Assembly: GCF_964275005.1 (NCBI RefSeq)
Contig: NC_092693.1
Location: 28,201,173 to 28,265,172 of the forward strand
Source of the DNA: Diadema setosum
Lineage: Eukaryota > Echinodermata > Echinoidea > Diadematoida > Diadematidae
Direction of reading: 5' to 3'
DNA length: 64,000 bases
Of this stretch, positions 24,596-40,181 are shown piece after piece. The notes beneath the pieces are model-generated. The model searched no databases. It was not told where the DNA came from and saw only the letters and a program-made list of their open reading frames with translations. The translations under genes were made by a program, and so were the position numbers. Within the stretch, counting starts at the first letter, position 1, and every line of letters begins with the position of its first letter.

Positions 24596-27500
24596 TAAGA
24601 GAGAAGTGAGGTCACTGTAACACGACCTGGCAATTGCAGTACCAGATAATTCAAGGCAATCTCAATTTCCTGCCTGTAAGTTGGTTCGATACAGTTGGGG
24701 TCAACTTGGAAACACCACACATGAGGTGTATGAATGCATCGTATTACTATAATATAGAGGGGAAAAAACGTTTTGGCATGAAAGCATTTACATGGACACG
24801 GAGTTTTGAGTTATAAGTTATTTCTCATATCAACTACAGTGGACACATGGAACTCAACTTTAAGGAAGAAGAAAATAATCACAGCGCTGTCATAGAAGCA
24901 GGTAATAATTTGCCATACTACCAAAGCATGAAACAAACAACCTCTGAGCCACAGCGTTCAGGTTTATCTTTGAAACAAGTCTCACTGATATAAGGTGATG
25001 GCGATAATGAATAGTTCCAAACTCACTGGCGCATATTTAACTCGGGGCAATTAAATGAGAGAAAAGACAAGTATCAATGAATTTTCAAGTTTTGCTGACG
25101 CTTAAAAGCATTTCCTTTTTGGTGTGTGTATGTGTGTGTGTTGGGGGGGGGGGGGGTCATCTATGCTTCCTTGCTTCTTAGTGCACATTACATCTGAAAT
25201 AGTCAATACTTGAGGTATACCAAGTATGGGATTCCCCCTCTGGGCGTAGCCTGCAATCTTGAAAGTATGGGCGTGGTCGGAAGTGACCATGACCAATGTG
25301 TCCTCGGTGTTGACCATGTCCAGAGCAACGTCGATAGCCTTGTCCATTGCTACGGTCTCAGTAAGGGCAAGGTTGGCAATGCCGAAGTGATGACCATGGT
25401 CGATTCTACCGCCTGCCATGGGACAAAGGGAGAAGAGTGGTTCACAACATACAAGCTTGCTTTTTAGTGGACCTCTCAATTCTTTTTTTTTCCTCAAGTA
25501 AAGCATAACTTTGTATTTTTTTTTGCCAGTATGCATTCTTTTGTTTATCTGTATCATTTATCTTTTGCAAAGTTGAATGTTTATGTTTATGATGTAATTC
25601 CAAATTTATTATGCGTTATGTTTTGTTGAAAAAAAAAGAAGAATGAAAAAAAAAATAAATAAATGAATTTAATGAATTGAAGAAATTATTTATCCCAGGG
25701 AACAAAACCGGCAATAATAATCCTATATGTGTTTCACCATCGATAGGAAAAACTTGCTCTCGACTTCTAATTCTAAAATCCCACACTCTGGATGGAACAT
25801 TCTCTACATTCTCTTCCCATCTACAGTCGTCATCTTTTGAGTGCAATTGCCCTGTGTTTGCATAAGCCCCTGTGTACGACGATTCGTTAGTTCGTATGTT
25901 CGTTGTTTCGAAGTTTCGTTAATCCGAAAATGAAAAGAAGGTGCGTACAAATGAACCTTCGGAAATAGAACCTCATTTCGTTTCAGGTTTGCGAACCTTT
26001 TTTTTTTTTTTCATTTTCGGATTATTAACCTCCGGAATAACGAACCTCGTTTCATTTTCGAATGAGAGAATCTACGGGATAACGAACCTCATAATCATTT
26101 CCGGAATAATTAACCTTCGGAATTATGAACTGTGATCGTGTACGAGTCATTAGCTGATTTGGACATCAATCTATCAATATAAAATGAATGAATGAATGAA
26201 TGAATGAATGAATGTATACATTGTTAAATAAGAATAGATTAAGTGAGTTAAAGAAGGGAATGGTGGAGTGTCAACTTATTATACCCTCAACGAAGAGAAA
26301 GTATCCGTTCGGGTTCTTCCGTAGGATTCGGATCGCCTTGTCCGTCATTTCCGCGATGCTTGGTTCCCCGCCAGAGTCGTTTTGACGCAGGATGTCGAAA
26401 GACATCAGGTTGTAGGAGAAAAGGCCTATAGAGTCAAGTCCAAAAAGGGAGAGACGGGAAGTGAAATCGAACCTTTGGAATCTTTTTGTGACGTCATCAG
26501 TGCTGTGGATTGTTTCTCATACCACCGAGATCCTAATGGCAAGTAGCATAAGTTTTTACATTCACGGCATTTTTGGTAATGATCGCTCACTGAAGAAATA
26601 TGCGTCGACACAGTTTTGTTCCTTAATGTCAGAATGAATAACAATTTGATCCTGCAGTGGGTACGACATTCAAATAACTCAAATGTAGATTTGGTAATAT
26701 GGTATGTCGCTTGTTATGATACCAACTGTGTCAAATCCAAAGGAATTGATATTCACTGTTCTTGATTAGGCGACTTCAAGTTATGTTCCGTGAAATCTTA
26801 TTTTAACGCTGAATAGCCCATTAGGTTTTCCTATAGTGGTCAAAGTGCGACAATGTTTTCTCGCTTTGCACAATAATGATTAATAATTCATCTCAAATAG
26901 TGGTAGCTTAAAATTGCTATTCATAATTTCTATCTTGAAGAGCATGGTTGTAACATTCAGGACTTAAGAACTGTAAGTATCTACAATTATTGTAACTACA
27001 TGTAATTGAAGTAAGATTTCCACCAACGTTATGATTATCATTCTGTCTTTGTAAAAAGTGATGAATTGACAACATGAAGTCAAATCACAGTCATATCGGT
27101 CGACAGTTAACTTGACGCCATCAGATCACCACAAATAAAAACCATAATGACTTACCGATTAGATAATCAGTTTCTTCCGGATCAATCGCAGCGAAGTCCG
27201 GTTCATTCCAGACATACTTCGCCTTACTCGGATCCGGTTTGTTGATGATCCACTCCTGGATCAGGTTTCTCCCATCGATACGGGTACCGGGTATACTCGG
27301 ATATTCCGGATCCCGATCCGCTCTGCTGAGGAACTGTCTCCTTCCACCTCCCAAGGCAACCTTCGGTTTGTTTTATTTTAATTTTTTTTTAAAGAAGAGA
27401 GAAAGGGAGCCTACATATCTATTTCTAGAAGAAATTACAATCATGCTTCCAACAAAAAAGCAACAACGACTGAGGTATTGTTCAGCTTTGATCAATTCAT

Positions 27501-30500
27501 TTTAATTTATTTCACTTTGATATAATATAAGATGATTATACAAAAGCTAAAAAAGCTTTTGAACACTTACCCTTAAACTTCTTTATCATTGACTTCACAA
27601 AATAAACATTGTATTGTCTTTATTCTAAGTGATGGCGTTAATAGATGTCTTCTTGTAGCAGTCTGTTCTTGTTTTGCACTGTTCCTTATCATATTATTAT
27701 AAACCTTGCCTTTGTGTTACCGGAAATTGCAGTCATATTGCAAATTATTGTTGTCTTTCACAATGTCGACGCTAAAGGCGAGTAGATAAATGTTACATAG
27801 AATTACAAGACTCTTATGATACTGGGTCCAGTTATATGGGTAAAGTAGAGAGCATTACCGAAGTGGTATCTCACTGAGCCGCGAATGCTTATGAACGTTG
27901 CGAGTTTTGGATCCTGCTTTTTGCAATAGGCCCTATGTATGGCATTAAACATGTCTCTTTCACCCATACTGAATGTGGTAGACACGAGGGGTGTGAACAG
28001 GGTGAAGGTCGAACCTGAATGTTGTTATTGTTGACGAACTGTTGGGCCATATCGATGCAGCCCAGCCCACGCTGATCCCTCGGAATCGACATGTCCGACT
28101 GCCATTCCCTGTCTGGAACCTTAGCGTAGAGGGCGCCAGGCGATGCATGTGTCACAGTAGTGGTCGTAACAAACCCAACCGACTTCCCTATGAACAAAGA
28201 TAACGTTATGACCGTAAAATATCAAAGAACTTGCCACCTGAGAAGAAAATGGCACAACAATGTCATCCATTACATCTTGCCTATATCACTCAAGAGATAT
28301 AATTCACATTTCAATTTGTGACATTAATCAACTGCCTTACGATGTAATTGTTATTTTGTTGGCTGTCAAAGAGGGGTAGAAACTTAAATCCCCCTATTAA
28401 ATGCATGTGGTAACCCCTCCCCCCCCAAAAAAAAAACAAACAAACAAGCAAACAAACCCAACAACAAACAAAGACATGAATGCAATGGTGAGAAGGATGG
28501 AGGCGTAACCGGTAAGACATCAATCTCTCCAAATGAAATACCACCCCCCCCCCCCCCGAAAAAAAAAAAATATATATATACATGTATAAATGAAATCTCA
28601 GACAATGATGGGTGCATTCGTCTTCAGGTTGTACATAATGAGTTGTTCATAGTGCTGAAGAATGTCTAATCAGCTAATGAACGAACACCTCACGGAGTAT
28701 ATACACCTATGTCAGTTATACCTACGACAAAAACAAAACAAAACAAAACAAAACACACATTCACTGATCGTTTCTTCTACTTTTTTCCTTCAGTCGCAAT
28801 AACACAATGTAGGACGAATGAACGAACGGACGGGCATTCCAAAAACAGACATACATACAATTTCTATAGCACCATTTTCTATTCTGATTAAATGTTCAAG
28901 ACGCTTTTTACCACAGCAAAAAGACTGAAAATACATATATCATAAAAGAACATAACGCCTCAGGCACGCTTCGCGAAAGAAGCATTCAAGAAATGTAAAC
29001 GCCTTACCAGCTTCCTGCGCCATTTCGAGAATGGACTGGACTTCGCCCCCTAACGACGATAGGCAATCGCCTCTTTCGACGCGGTCGTCGATTCCCAAGA
29101 CTCCAGTCTTCGTCTTCACACCGCACAAGTAGGCCGTGGCTGTCGCGGCCGAGTCGGGTACTTGGCGGTTTGTCGAGTACGTCTATGAAAGTGAAGAAAT
29201 TCTCGTTAGCATCTATTTTAACCTGTACGAAAAGAGTTGCTGCTGCTAAAGCTCCAATCCATCCAAGAAAAACAAGCAAAAGAATTAAATCTTTATCTAA
29301 CTTACATATGAATTACAATATCATGAAATATCAGAGTTTCGCATGTTTCACAAATTTTAGATAATATAATGATATAGGTTACAATAACAGATGCAAATTC
29401 AAATGTGATAGAACAAACGATGTTCTTTTTAATTATGGTAGAATGTTATGATACTTTTTTGACAATGGCTAAGTCAAATAGTGTGCATAATATGAATAAT
29501 GAAATTGTTGTTATGTCTGCTCATGCACCAGACAAAGAGGATGTACCCGTACATGCAACAAATAGTGAAGAAGGTGATAACCCTGATATAATTACTTTTT
29601 TGAACTCACAAGCTCACGAACTGATACTTGATTCTGATGTAAACGACACAAGTCCTCAAATGCCACCCACAGAATACCACATTGAAGATGACATAATTTC
29701 ATTATCTCATTCAAATCCAAACCAATTTTTTTATTTCACACTTTAACATAAGGAGTATAAACAAAAACTTTGATCAATTCAATATGTTCGTGAATCAAGT
29801 TAAGTTTGATAGTCAAGTTATCGGAATCAGTGAAACCTGGTTAAAGGAAACATCACCTTCTTCACTATTTACCATTGATGGTTTCACACTTTTGACTAAC
29901 AACAGGGCAGGTAAAAAAAGGCGGAGTTGGGCTTTACGTCACTCAGAATTTGAATTATGAACTCTTAGACGAACTCAGTTCAATGTCTGAAGTTATTGAG
30001 AGTATTTTCATCGAAAGGGTTCCAAATAGAAAAAGTATTGTTGTAGGTGAAATATACAGACCTCCAAATACAAACCCCACTGAATTTATTGAATCATTAT
30101 CCGCACTTTTAGCTGATACATATTTTGAGAGTAAGAGTTGTTTTATCATGGGTGACTTTAATTTTATCCTTTAGATTGTCATACCAACTCTACATGCCAA
30201 GATTTTCTAAACTTGATGTTATCCGAGTCTTTTTCACCTCTCATAAAGAAGCCCACTCGAATTTCTGATGTCACAGCTACTCTAATTGACAACATTTTTG
30301 TTAAAAGTTCCCTTTCCAATACCGAGTTTGGTGTAATAGTGTCTGATGTATCCGATCATTTTCCGATTTTCGCTGTTATGCCCAATTTTAACATAATTAA
30401 TGCCTTTCTTATTCGCCCAATTCTGGTTTCTGAGAAACGTCAGAAACTAATCTTAATAGACTTAGGGAGAGACTAAGATCCGCTAATTGGTCAATCTATA

Positions 30501-33002
30501 TTGGTAATAACCAAAGCGATGCAAACTTAGCTTTTGAACATTTTTCACAAATACTATCATCCACATACAATTCCATTATACCCGTTAACCCGTTTAGGAC
30601 GTGTCCCGAGTATACTCGGGCTGACGTTTTCCAGGCTGTGGACTGGTCCCGAGTATACTCGGGCTGAGAGAGTGAAATGAACAGGCATTTTTAAACTTAG
30701 AATTTCGCCAACAATACGATGCCTATGTTAAAAATGATTTACATTTTGTGGGACTACATACATCAAAGTTGCCATCTGTGTACATTTTGTAATGATTGGT
30801 CATATCTCATGTCTATAAACAAGCAAAATATTGACAACATGAGTGCAATTTTCACGACATTCAGACCTTCGCAACGGTCGGGAAACTGACCAATGACGAG
30901 CGACCAGCCGCACGCTCTGGCGATCTCATTTGCATCGGTATGCAAATTGCCACACTCAAGTGAAAAGCGTGCGTGCGGCGGTCAAGACCGTTGCGTGCAC
31001 GCACCTACCTTATTAGCACACATTTACATGATAAAGTATTGCGGCATACTACTTCGTGTTATATCAGTAATGTAATGTCGTACTTATGGATTTTCTATGA
31101 AAGCCATCTCGGCATGGCAACCTGCTTACCATTATTGGCATGAAATGTTGGCCTTCCTCTTCCGCTACCGAGTCCTGGGATTTACCAAAACTCGGCGAAT
31201 TGAATAAATTCAAAAGTAAATCTTTTGCGTGATTGCCGACAGTCTTTTCGTTTCTGTACCGGTCCATATAGAATGAATGTTAGCGATGTGCTTCGTATGT
31301 ATATGTAACCATAACTTTATGGTTGTTGGGAATTGAATGTGCAAGTTCTCATGTGCATGTTCCAAACATCAATTTATCATAGAAATTAAAATGCAACAAC
31401 GAAATGCGCTGCAATAAAGCGAATAAACAAGACACATGGCACAAGTTTTCTCTCAGACGTTTATAGCATTTGCAAGAAATTGTCTATGAAAAAAAAAAAC
31501 AAAAACCGATCGGTATCTGGTATTTGCAGCCGTTCTAAAAAGTATATTTGATATAATAATATCCCATATTACGTTGATAGTGACAATGGTGATTTCGACT
31601 GTTTAGTCTGTATTTCTATTTTTTGTATGAATTCTTTTAATATGCTTATTTTCGGCTGCAGTCGCTCGATAAACGTTTAGAAATCTGGGTTTTTTTAGTC
31701 CATTTCTTTCGTAAGTTCATAAGTCAAAATGTTTTTACTATCATTGAATTGCAAGGATTTTAGCCAAATGCCACTGGTTGTAGTTCAATCCATTTTCAGT
31801 CAATCGGATATGACAACTCATGCCGAAAAAAAAAATCTACTTTTCATTCAAATTTGTAGAAAACGCTCAAAATTTGCGAAGCGGTCATTCAATTCTGCGA
31901 TGTGATGTGATGTGATGTGATTATGGAGCGCTTCAATTGTAGCTCTCGACTTTTTGGGAGTAAGGTATTTCGAGCAATAAAAGTACGAAATGCTCTTCTC
32001 TTTATTTGATGTAATTAATGTTTTAATGCTATCACCAAAGTGGTTTAAGCCGTTATTGTGCATGTGTCTTCTCTCTATCTACCTCTGCATTTAGGTACAT
32101 GCTTTCAATCGAATTATAGACTTCGTGAAATCGCGTTGCAGCATTTTGATATTCATAAACGATTGCAGCAAATAATGCTCGTTTGCTTTATGCATTATGC
32201 ATATTGAATGAGAAAAGTACTGTATTTTCTGTCTTTTATCGGGGGATGATTGGTATACACAATGAAATATTATTGATTTACACTCTTGACAGAAGAGAAG
32301 ATCATTTCAGGGGAATTAGCCCTCTGCTATGAGAGATCGAAGAATGTCGGGAGAAATGGTGTAATTTCAACAAACATATTGTTGTCTTTTCCTTATTTTT
32401 TGAAGTGTGTAACGATGTTAGGCCTTCAAGCGTGTGTGGCATGTGCTCGCCATTCTTCCATGATCATGCCGACTTCTTCAGCTTTCAGGTGGCCGACCTT
32501 TTGTTGCTAAATTGAATGAACTTCTCCGACGAATTCGGAAATGCTACCTGCGACTCTGTTTGAAACAAAAACAACAACAAAAAACCTCACTCACATAGCG
32601 ACGAATGTGAGTTCTCGATTGGCATTCTAAATTGAAGTGTGTTCATGCTACATTTTTGAAGTGATAGGATAAAGCGAAAGGAAAACAAAGCCGAATGATC
32701 ATCTTCATGAAACCATAATTATTTTTTGTTGGCGATTATCAATTACCTAACTATGAAATTGAAAGACAAACATACGCAAAAAAAAACGACTGCAAAATCT
32801 TGTATAATGTACTATTTTGTAAACTAAGTTTGCCATTTTGCTTTCCCTTTATGATACATTTGCTTCGATTAGTGCTCCTTCATTCTATCTCATTACATTT
32901 CATCACTTTCCTTTCCAGCTTTCCACTTCATTCCCGTCTACAAACGTATAGATTTGTTATATCATTGATGGTGGCGGTCACTTCTCTAAGATATTTTGCC
33001 CG

Positions 33003-33074
<72 letters not shown>

Positions 33075-36000
33075 TATATATATATATATAATCTAAAAAG
33101 ATATTACCATAACACAGACAGGCAAACCTAGCCGTGTGTAACATTACATTTCGATTACAAAAGTGTGATCGGATTACCATCCACCAAACAAAATTTAGAA
33201 GACCACCATTTTTCTCCCGCCCCCCTTTCCATCTCTCTCCCTCTCTTTCCCGTAATCCAATTCTTCATTATCACCTACAAATGTATGGATTGAATATTAT
33301 CATTGATGGTGACGATCACTTCTCGAAGATACTTTGCCTGTATTATGAATATATACACACAATCTAAAAAGATGTTACCATACATGCCATAACACAAATT
33401 TTATAGGCAAACCAAGCTGTGTATAATATTACATTTCGTTTGCAAAAGACTGTTCGGAATACATCCATCAAACATAATTTAGAAGACCAGCCTATTTTTT
33501 TTTCTCTCTCTCTATCTCTCAATCTTTCTTCTTATCGCATAGACTCCAATGTTTCGCCTGAAGACCGGAAGACCTCATAAATATACATATTCATCAAAAC
33601 AATCATCTTTCCTGTTAGTGATGACTTTTTATTATTATGATGAATAACTTATGTCTTATCACTGTGTGAAATCTTATTTCATGTGATTCGTGATGAGCAA
33701 TATCTTCCAGGCAGTACGATAGAGTTATAAGTCAATTGTAAGATTGCACTAGCAAAATTGGCAGCATTTAAACCCCAACAGTCAAATCACAAATGCGCTC
33801 GTTGATATCTTTTATTTATCCCATGGAAACCTAAGTCATATCTGTAGGCAGTCATGATGGATAATTTCAGAAAGCAAACTTCTTTATACACAAAAACTTC
33901 AGTGTCGATGGCAGGTACCGCAAGAGCATGGATTTTTCAGATTTAGTCATCATCAGTTGTCAAAAACAGCAAGAAAGATGCAGTGATTTATTTGAATATT
34001 GAACATCCCATCAGGCTCTTGTCAATATTATGGCAAAAATATTTGCTGAAACAAAACCAGGAAACAAACTCAAATGAAAGATTGGTCTGCGAAACTCAAC
34101 TTTGATGATGCTTGAAGTTTGTTTGTTTGTTTTGGTTTTTTTTTTCTTTTCTGTCATGCTTATGAATGACAGCCTGATTATGCTATAAGATCATTCAAAA
34201 AATCTACCTGGCCAACGAACCAAATAGAGGACTGTAAAATATTTATACAACGCAAGAGCCGATATTGCCACTATGGGGTCTTAATATATTCATCATGGTA
34301 AAACACAGCCTATTATGCGCGTGTTTTTTTTTTTTTTTTTGGGCAAGAACACTTTGAATAGACCAGGTGGCCAGAGTATCAGGTTACGTTGTACCTCCTT
34401 GAATAGACAGGATGTTGATACAAAAACATTCATAGACGCGCTCGTAGACGCCATCTGAAAAGTCGGGGATTATGAGCATAATAGAGGAGTTCAAAGGCCG
34501 ATTACAGACAGTCTCTTTTTTTCTGAACCGGTCCATAGAATGCATTACAGTGATGTGCTTCGTATGTATTACGTAATCGCTTTTGCGGACCCCAATGATT
34601 TTATGGTTGTTGGGAAGCGAATGTGCAAGTTCTCATGTGGTTGTTACCATGGTTACCAACATATATGTATAGAATTTAAACTTCGACAGCGAAATACGCT
34701 GCAATAAAGCGAGTAAGCAAGACATAATATGGCATTTTTTTTTTCTCTCATACGCTTAGCATTCGCCAATTTATGATGTTCGGTATTTGATGTTTGCAGC
34801 ATTTCAAAGAAGCAGTCAAAATAACATAATATCCCATATTACGATGATACCGACGATGGTGATGTCGACTGTTTAGTCTTTTTTTGTTCTAGTTCTGTAT
34901 GAATTCCTCATAATATGCTAATTTTCGGCTATAGTCGCTCTGTCAATTATTTATACATTTAGAAGTCTGAGGTGTTTTCAGTCCACTTCTTTCGTAAGTG
35001 CACGAGTCAATTTTGTTTTTGATCATTGAGTTCAATCCATTCATAATCAATCAAGTATGACAACTTATACCGAGAAAACCGATTTTTTTTTTTTTTTTTT
35101 TTAATTTTAGAAAGCGCTCCAAATTTGCGAAGTGGTGATTCGATTTTGCGACAGACGGAGATGTGATCACCATATCGCTTCAATTGAACGCTTTGTTTAG
35201 GAGCAAGGTATTTCGGGCAATAAAAGCATGAAATGTTCTTGTCTAATCTCATGTTTATCGATGTAATCATTTTTTTTTTTCATGCTGCTATTGAAGTAAT
35301 TTATGCGCTTATCGTGCCTGTGTATTTTTTAATATATATCTACGTATATCTCTGCATTTAGGTATGCCTACATTCATTCATTCCATTAGACTTCGTGAAA
35401 TCGCATTGCAGCATTATTATTCATAAACATTTGCAACAAATGCTCGTTTCCTTTATACATTATGCTTATTGAATGAGATTGTTAGTACTTCATTTTTGTT
35501 TTTGTCTTTTATCGGGGGGGGGGGGGTGACTGGTATACACAATAAAACAAATATTGATTTACACTCATGACATAAGAGATGATCATTTCAGCAAAATTAG
35601 CCGTCTGTTATGAGATATCAAAGAATGCCAGGAGAAATGTCTTTTCCTTATTTTCTGAAGTGATGTAATAACTTCAGGCCTTCAAGCCTGTGTGGCTTGT
35701 GCTTGCCATACTTCCATGATCATGTCGGCTTCTTCTACAGCTGCTGGATGGCCAACCTTTTTTGTTGCTAAATTGAATGAACTTCTCCGTCGAACTCGGG
35801 AATGCTCACCTGCGACCCTGTTTGAAAAGACGCTCTCTCACATTGAGACGAACTTGAATTCTCAATGGACATTCTAATTTGAATTGTGTTAAGGCTACGG
35901 TGTTTTTTTTTTTTTGAATTGATAAGATATAGTGAAAGGAAACTGAGATTGAATGAACATCTTCATTGCGCTATCTTTTTTTTTCTTTTTTGTATAGGCG

Positions 36001-36558
36001 ATTTTGAATTACCTAACTGTGAAATTAGAAGACAAACGTACACACACACACACACACACACACACAACATGACTGCAAAATCTTTGCATAATGTTGAACC
36101 ATTTTGAACACTCGAATATGCCGTTTTGCTCTTCCTTTGTAATACATTTGCCTCGATTAGTGCTCCTTCGTTTTATCTCATTGCATCTCATTGCTTTCCT
36201 TTCCAGCTATCCACTTCTTCATTCCCATCATCTACAATTAATTGTCTAGATTGAATATCCCCATTGATGGTGGCGATCACTTTTCGAAGATACGTTGCCC
36301 GTATTGTTATATATAATCTAATAAGATATCACCATAACACAGATTATAGGCAAACCTAGCCGTGTATAATATTTCATTTCGTTTGCAAAAGTGTGTTCAG
36401 ATTACCGTCCATGGAACTAAATTTAGAAGATCAACCTATTTTTTTCTGTCTCTCCATCTCTCAATCTTTCTTCTTATCGCATAAACTCCGATGTTTCGTT
36501 TGCAGACCGGAAGAGCTCATAAATGTTCCATCAACTGACTTGAACAGGTGTTTTATAG

Positions 36559-36602
<44 letters not shown>

Positions 36603-39600
36603 CAATAATGTATCCCGTTTGCTGATGATTATCATATCACTGTGTGACATTTAATTTCAAGTGATGTGCAGTGAACAATACCTTCCCGCCATTACGGTAG
36701 AGTTGTAAGGGAATCATGATTGCACATAAAATTTGCAACATAAAACCCGAAAGTAAACTTACAAATGCGCTCGTTGATCTCCTTTATTCATCCCATGGAA
36801 ACCTAAGTCATATAATTATGGTCGAAATCTAGAGGCAGTCATGATGGATAATTTCAGAAAGCAAACGTCTTTATACAAAAATGCATGGAGTTGGCATGGT
36901 TTAGTCACCATTAGCTGTCAAAGATTGCAAGAAAGATGCAATGATTTATTTAAATATTGAACATCCCATCAGGCTCTTGTCAACATTATGAAAATTGTTG
37001 AAACAAAACCAAGAAACAAACTCAAATGGAAGATTGGTTTGAGAAACTCAACTTCGATGTTGCTTGAAGCTTTTTTCCCCTCTCTCATACTTATGAATGT
37101 CAGCGTGATTATGTTATAAGATCGTTCAACAAATCTACTCGGCCAACGAACCAAATTGAGGATATACTGTATAATATTCATTATTTTGATACAATGCAAG
37201 AGCCGATATTGCCACTATGGGGTCTTATAATTATATTCATCATGGTGAAACACAGCGTAACATGTGCGACTGTTATATGCAAGAACACTTTGAATAGACC
37301 AGGTGGCCAGAGTATCAGGTTACATTGTACCTCCATGAATAGACAGGATGTTGATACAAAAACATTCCTAGACGCACTCGTAGACGCCATCTGAAAAGTC
37401 GGGGATTATGAGCATAATAGAGAAGTTCAAAGGCCGATTACAGACAGTCTCATTTTTTTTTGCACCGGTCCATAGAATGCATTATAGTGATGTGCTTCGT
37501 ATGTATTACGTAACCGCTTTTACGGATCCCAATGATTTTATGGTTGTTGGGAATCGAATGTGCAAGTTCTCATGTACTTGTTACGAACATGTATTACAGA
37601 ATTTAAACTTCGACAATGACATACGCTGCAATAAAGCGAGAAACAAGACATACGGCAGAAGTTTTTTTTTTCTCTCTCTCTCATACGCTTAGAATTAACA
37701 AATAAAAATTATGATGTTCAGTATTTGATGTTTGCAGCATTTCAAAGAGGCAGTCAAAATAAAATTACATCCCATATTACGACGATACCGACAACGGTGA
37801 TTTCGACTGTTTAGTCTTTCTTGGTTCTAGTTTTGTATGAATTCTTCATAATATGCTAATTTTCGGCTATAGTCGCTCTGTCAATTATTTATACGTTTAG
37901 AAATCTGGGTTTTTCAGTCCATCTCTTTCGGAAGTTCACAAGTCAAATGATTTCGCGATCATCGAGTAACAATGGTTTTAGCAACACACTACCGTTTTGT
38001 AGCTCAATCGATTTATAGTCAGTAGAATATGGTAACTCATGCCTTAAAAAATAAACTTTTTTTTTTTAATCTAAATTTGTTGAAAGCACTCCAAATTTGC
38101 GAAGTGATGATTCAGTTTTGCGAGAGACGGAGATGTGATAACCCGTCGCTTCAATTGAACATTGTACATTATTACCTATACGAGGTAGTTTTGCGAGGCA
38201 ATTGCAGTTGATATTTTGCAGGGTTAAAGGTCAGCAGTTGATATTTTGCAGGGTTAAAAGGTCAGCAAGCAATATTCGTTCGCCTCTGCCGGGTTCGCGA
38301 CGTTGCTGCGTGTCGGTTACACACACCGTACACAAATCGCCACGTCGCTGCGTAACAGCATGGAGCTTGGTAGCTCCATGGTAACAGTAACAGTATGTTC
38401 AAACAGTGCAATCTTTCGGTTTGGGGAGGTGGGAAGAGAAAGAGTGGAATCTCTCTCCCCACCGATCGACCACGAAAAGAAAACATTCCAGGACGTCCAG
38501 GGTGTCAGTTACACGCACCGCAGAAGAACGCTGATAAATCAACTCATACAAGGTCGACTACTTACAGCAGCACTAGGCAATGACTAGTCCATTTGTGATC
38601 AGTAATTGCACAGTGACCATCAGTTTTACAACTCTCAAACTTTTAACAGAGAAGTAAAAATAAAGTGCAAGAACGTTCAGAAGTTTGAAGTTTGCCTGTT
38701 ACAACTACATGTATCTTTGAAGTTGGAGTTGAATGATATACATTGATGAACAATTTTGCAATTATTCAACATGTTGATGGTCTACAGGTAGTCAAATGTG
38801 GCTTGATCTGTATCATATATAGTGTATAGCCGTATTTACATATTTTCTTTATTTACCTAGGGGGATAGGTAATAATTATGATATTGACTGGCCTTTCTTT
38901 CGGGAGGTACCAGATAAATATTGCCCTCACTGAAAACATATTGCCCTCGTCTTCGACTCGGGCAATATGCTTTTAGTTTGGGCAATATTTTCTGGTACCT
39001 CCCTCAGGGCCAGTCAATATTATATAATTGTTTAGGAGCATATTTCAAGCAATAAAAGCATGAAATGTTCTTGTCCATCTCATATATTGATGTGATCAAA
39101 TATTTTCATGCTGCTATTGAAGTGGTTAATGCACTTATCGTGGCTGCGTATTTTTCATAATAATTGCATTATACATCTCTGTATTTAGGTACACCTACTT
39201 GAATTCATTCCTTTAGACTTTGTGAAATCGCATTGCAGCATTTTCATATTCATAAACGATTGCAGCAAATGCTCGTTTCCTTTATACATTATGCTTATTG
39301 AATGAGAATAGTACTTCATTTTCTGTCTTTTATCGGGGGATGACTGGTATACACAACAAAGCAAATGTTGATTTACACTCATGACATAAGAGAAGATCAT
39401 TTCAGCAAAATTAACCGTCTGCTATGAGAGATCGAAGAATGTCGGGAGAAATGTCGTTTATTTCAGCAAACATATCGTCTTTTCGTTATTTTCTGAAGTG
39501 ATGTAATGATTTTAGACCTTCAAGCTTGTGTGGCATGTGCTCGCCGTTCTCCCATGGTCATGTCGTCTTCTTCTATCAGCTGCCGGGTGGCCAACCTTTT

Positions 39601-40139
39601 TGTTTCTAATATGAATAAACTTCTCCGACAAACTCGAAAAATGCTCACCTGCGACCCTGTTTGAAAAGCCGCTCTCTCACATTGATGCGAATCTGAATTC
39701 TCGATGGGCATTCTAATTTGAATTGTGCTAATGCTACATTTTTTGAAGTGATAGGACATAGTGAAAGGCAAACGAGGTTGAATGAACATCTTCATGGCGC
39801 TATCTCCTTTTTTTTTTCTTTTTTGTTGGCTATTTTGAATTCATACGTAACTACGAAATTGGAAGGCAAACGTACACAAAAAGTGACTGCAAAATCTGTG
39901 CATAATGTTGTACTCTTTTGCCTTTTTTTTTTTGCCGTTTTGCTCTTCCTTTGTAATACATTTGTCTCAATTAGTTCTCCTTCATTTTATCTCATTACAT
40001 CTCATCACTTTCCTTTCCAGCTATCCCCTTCTTCATTCCCATATACAAACCTGTAGATTGAACATAATCATTGATGGTGATGATCTCTTCTCCAAGATAC
40101 TCTGCCCATAAAATTTATAAATGTATATATATATATGTA

Positions 40140-40181
<42 letters not shown>

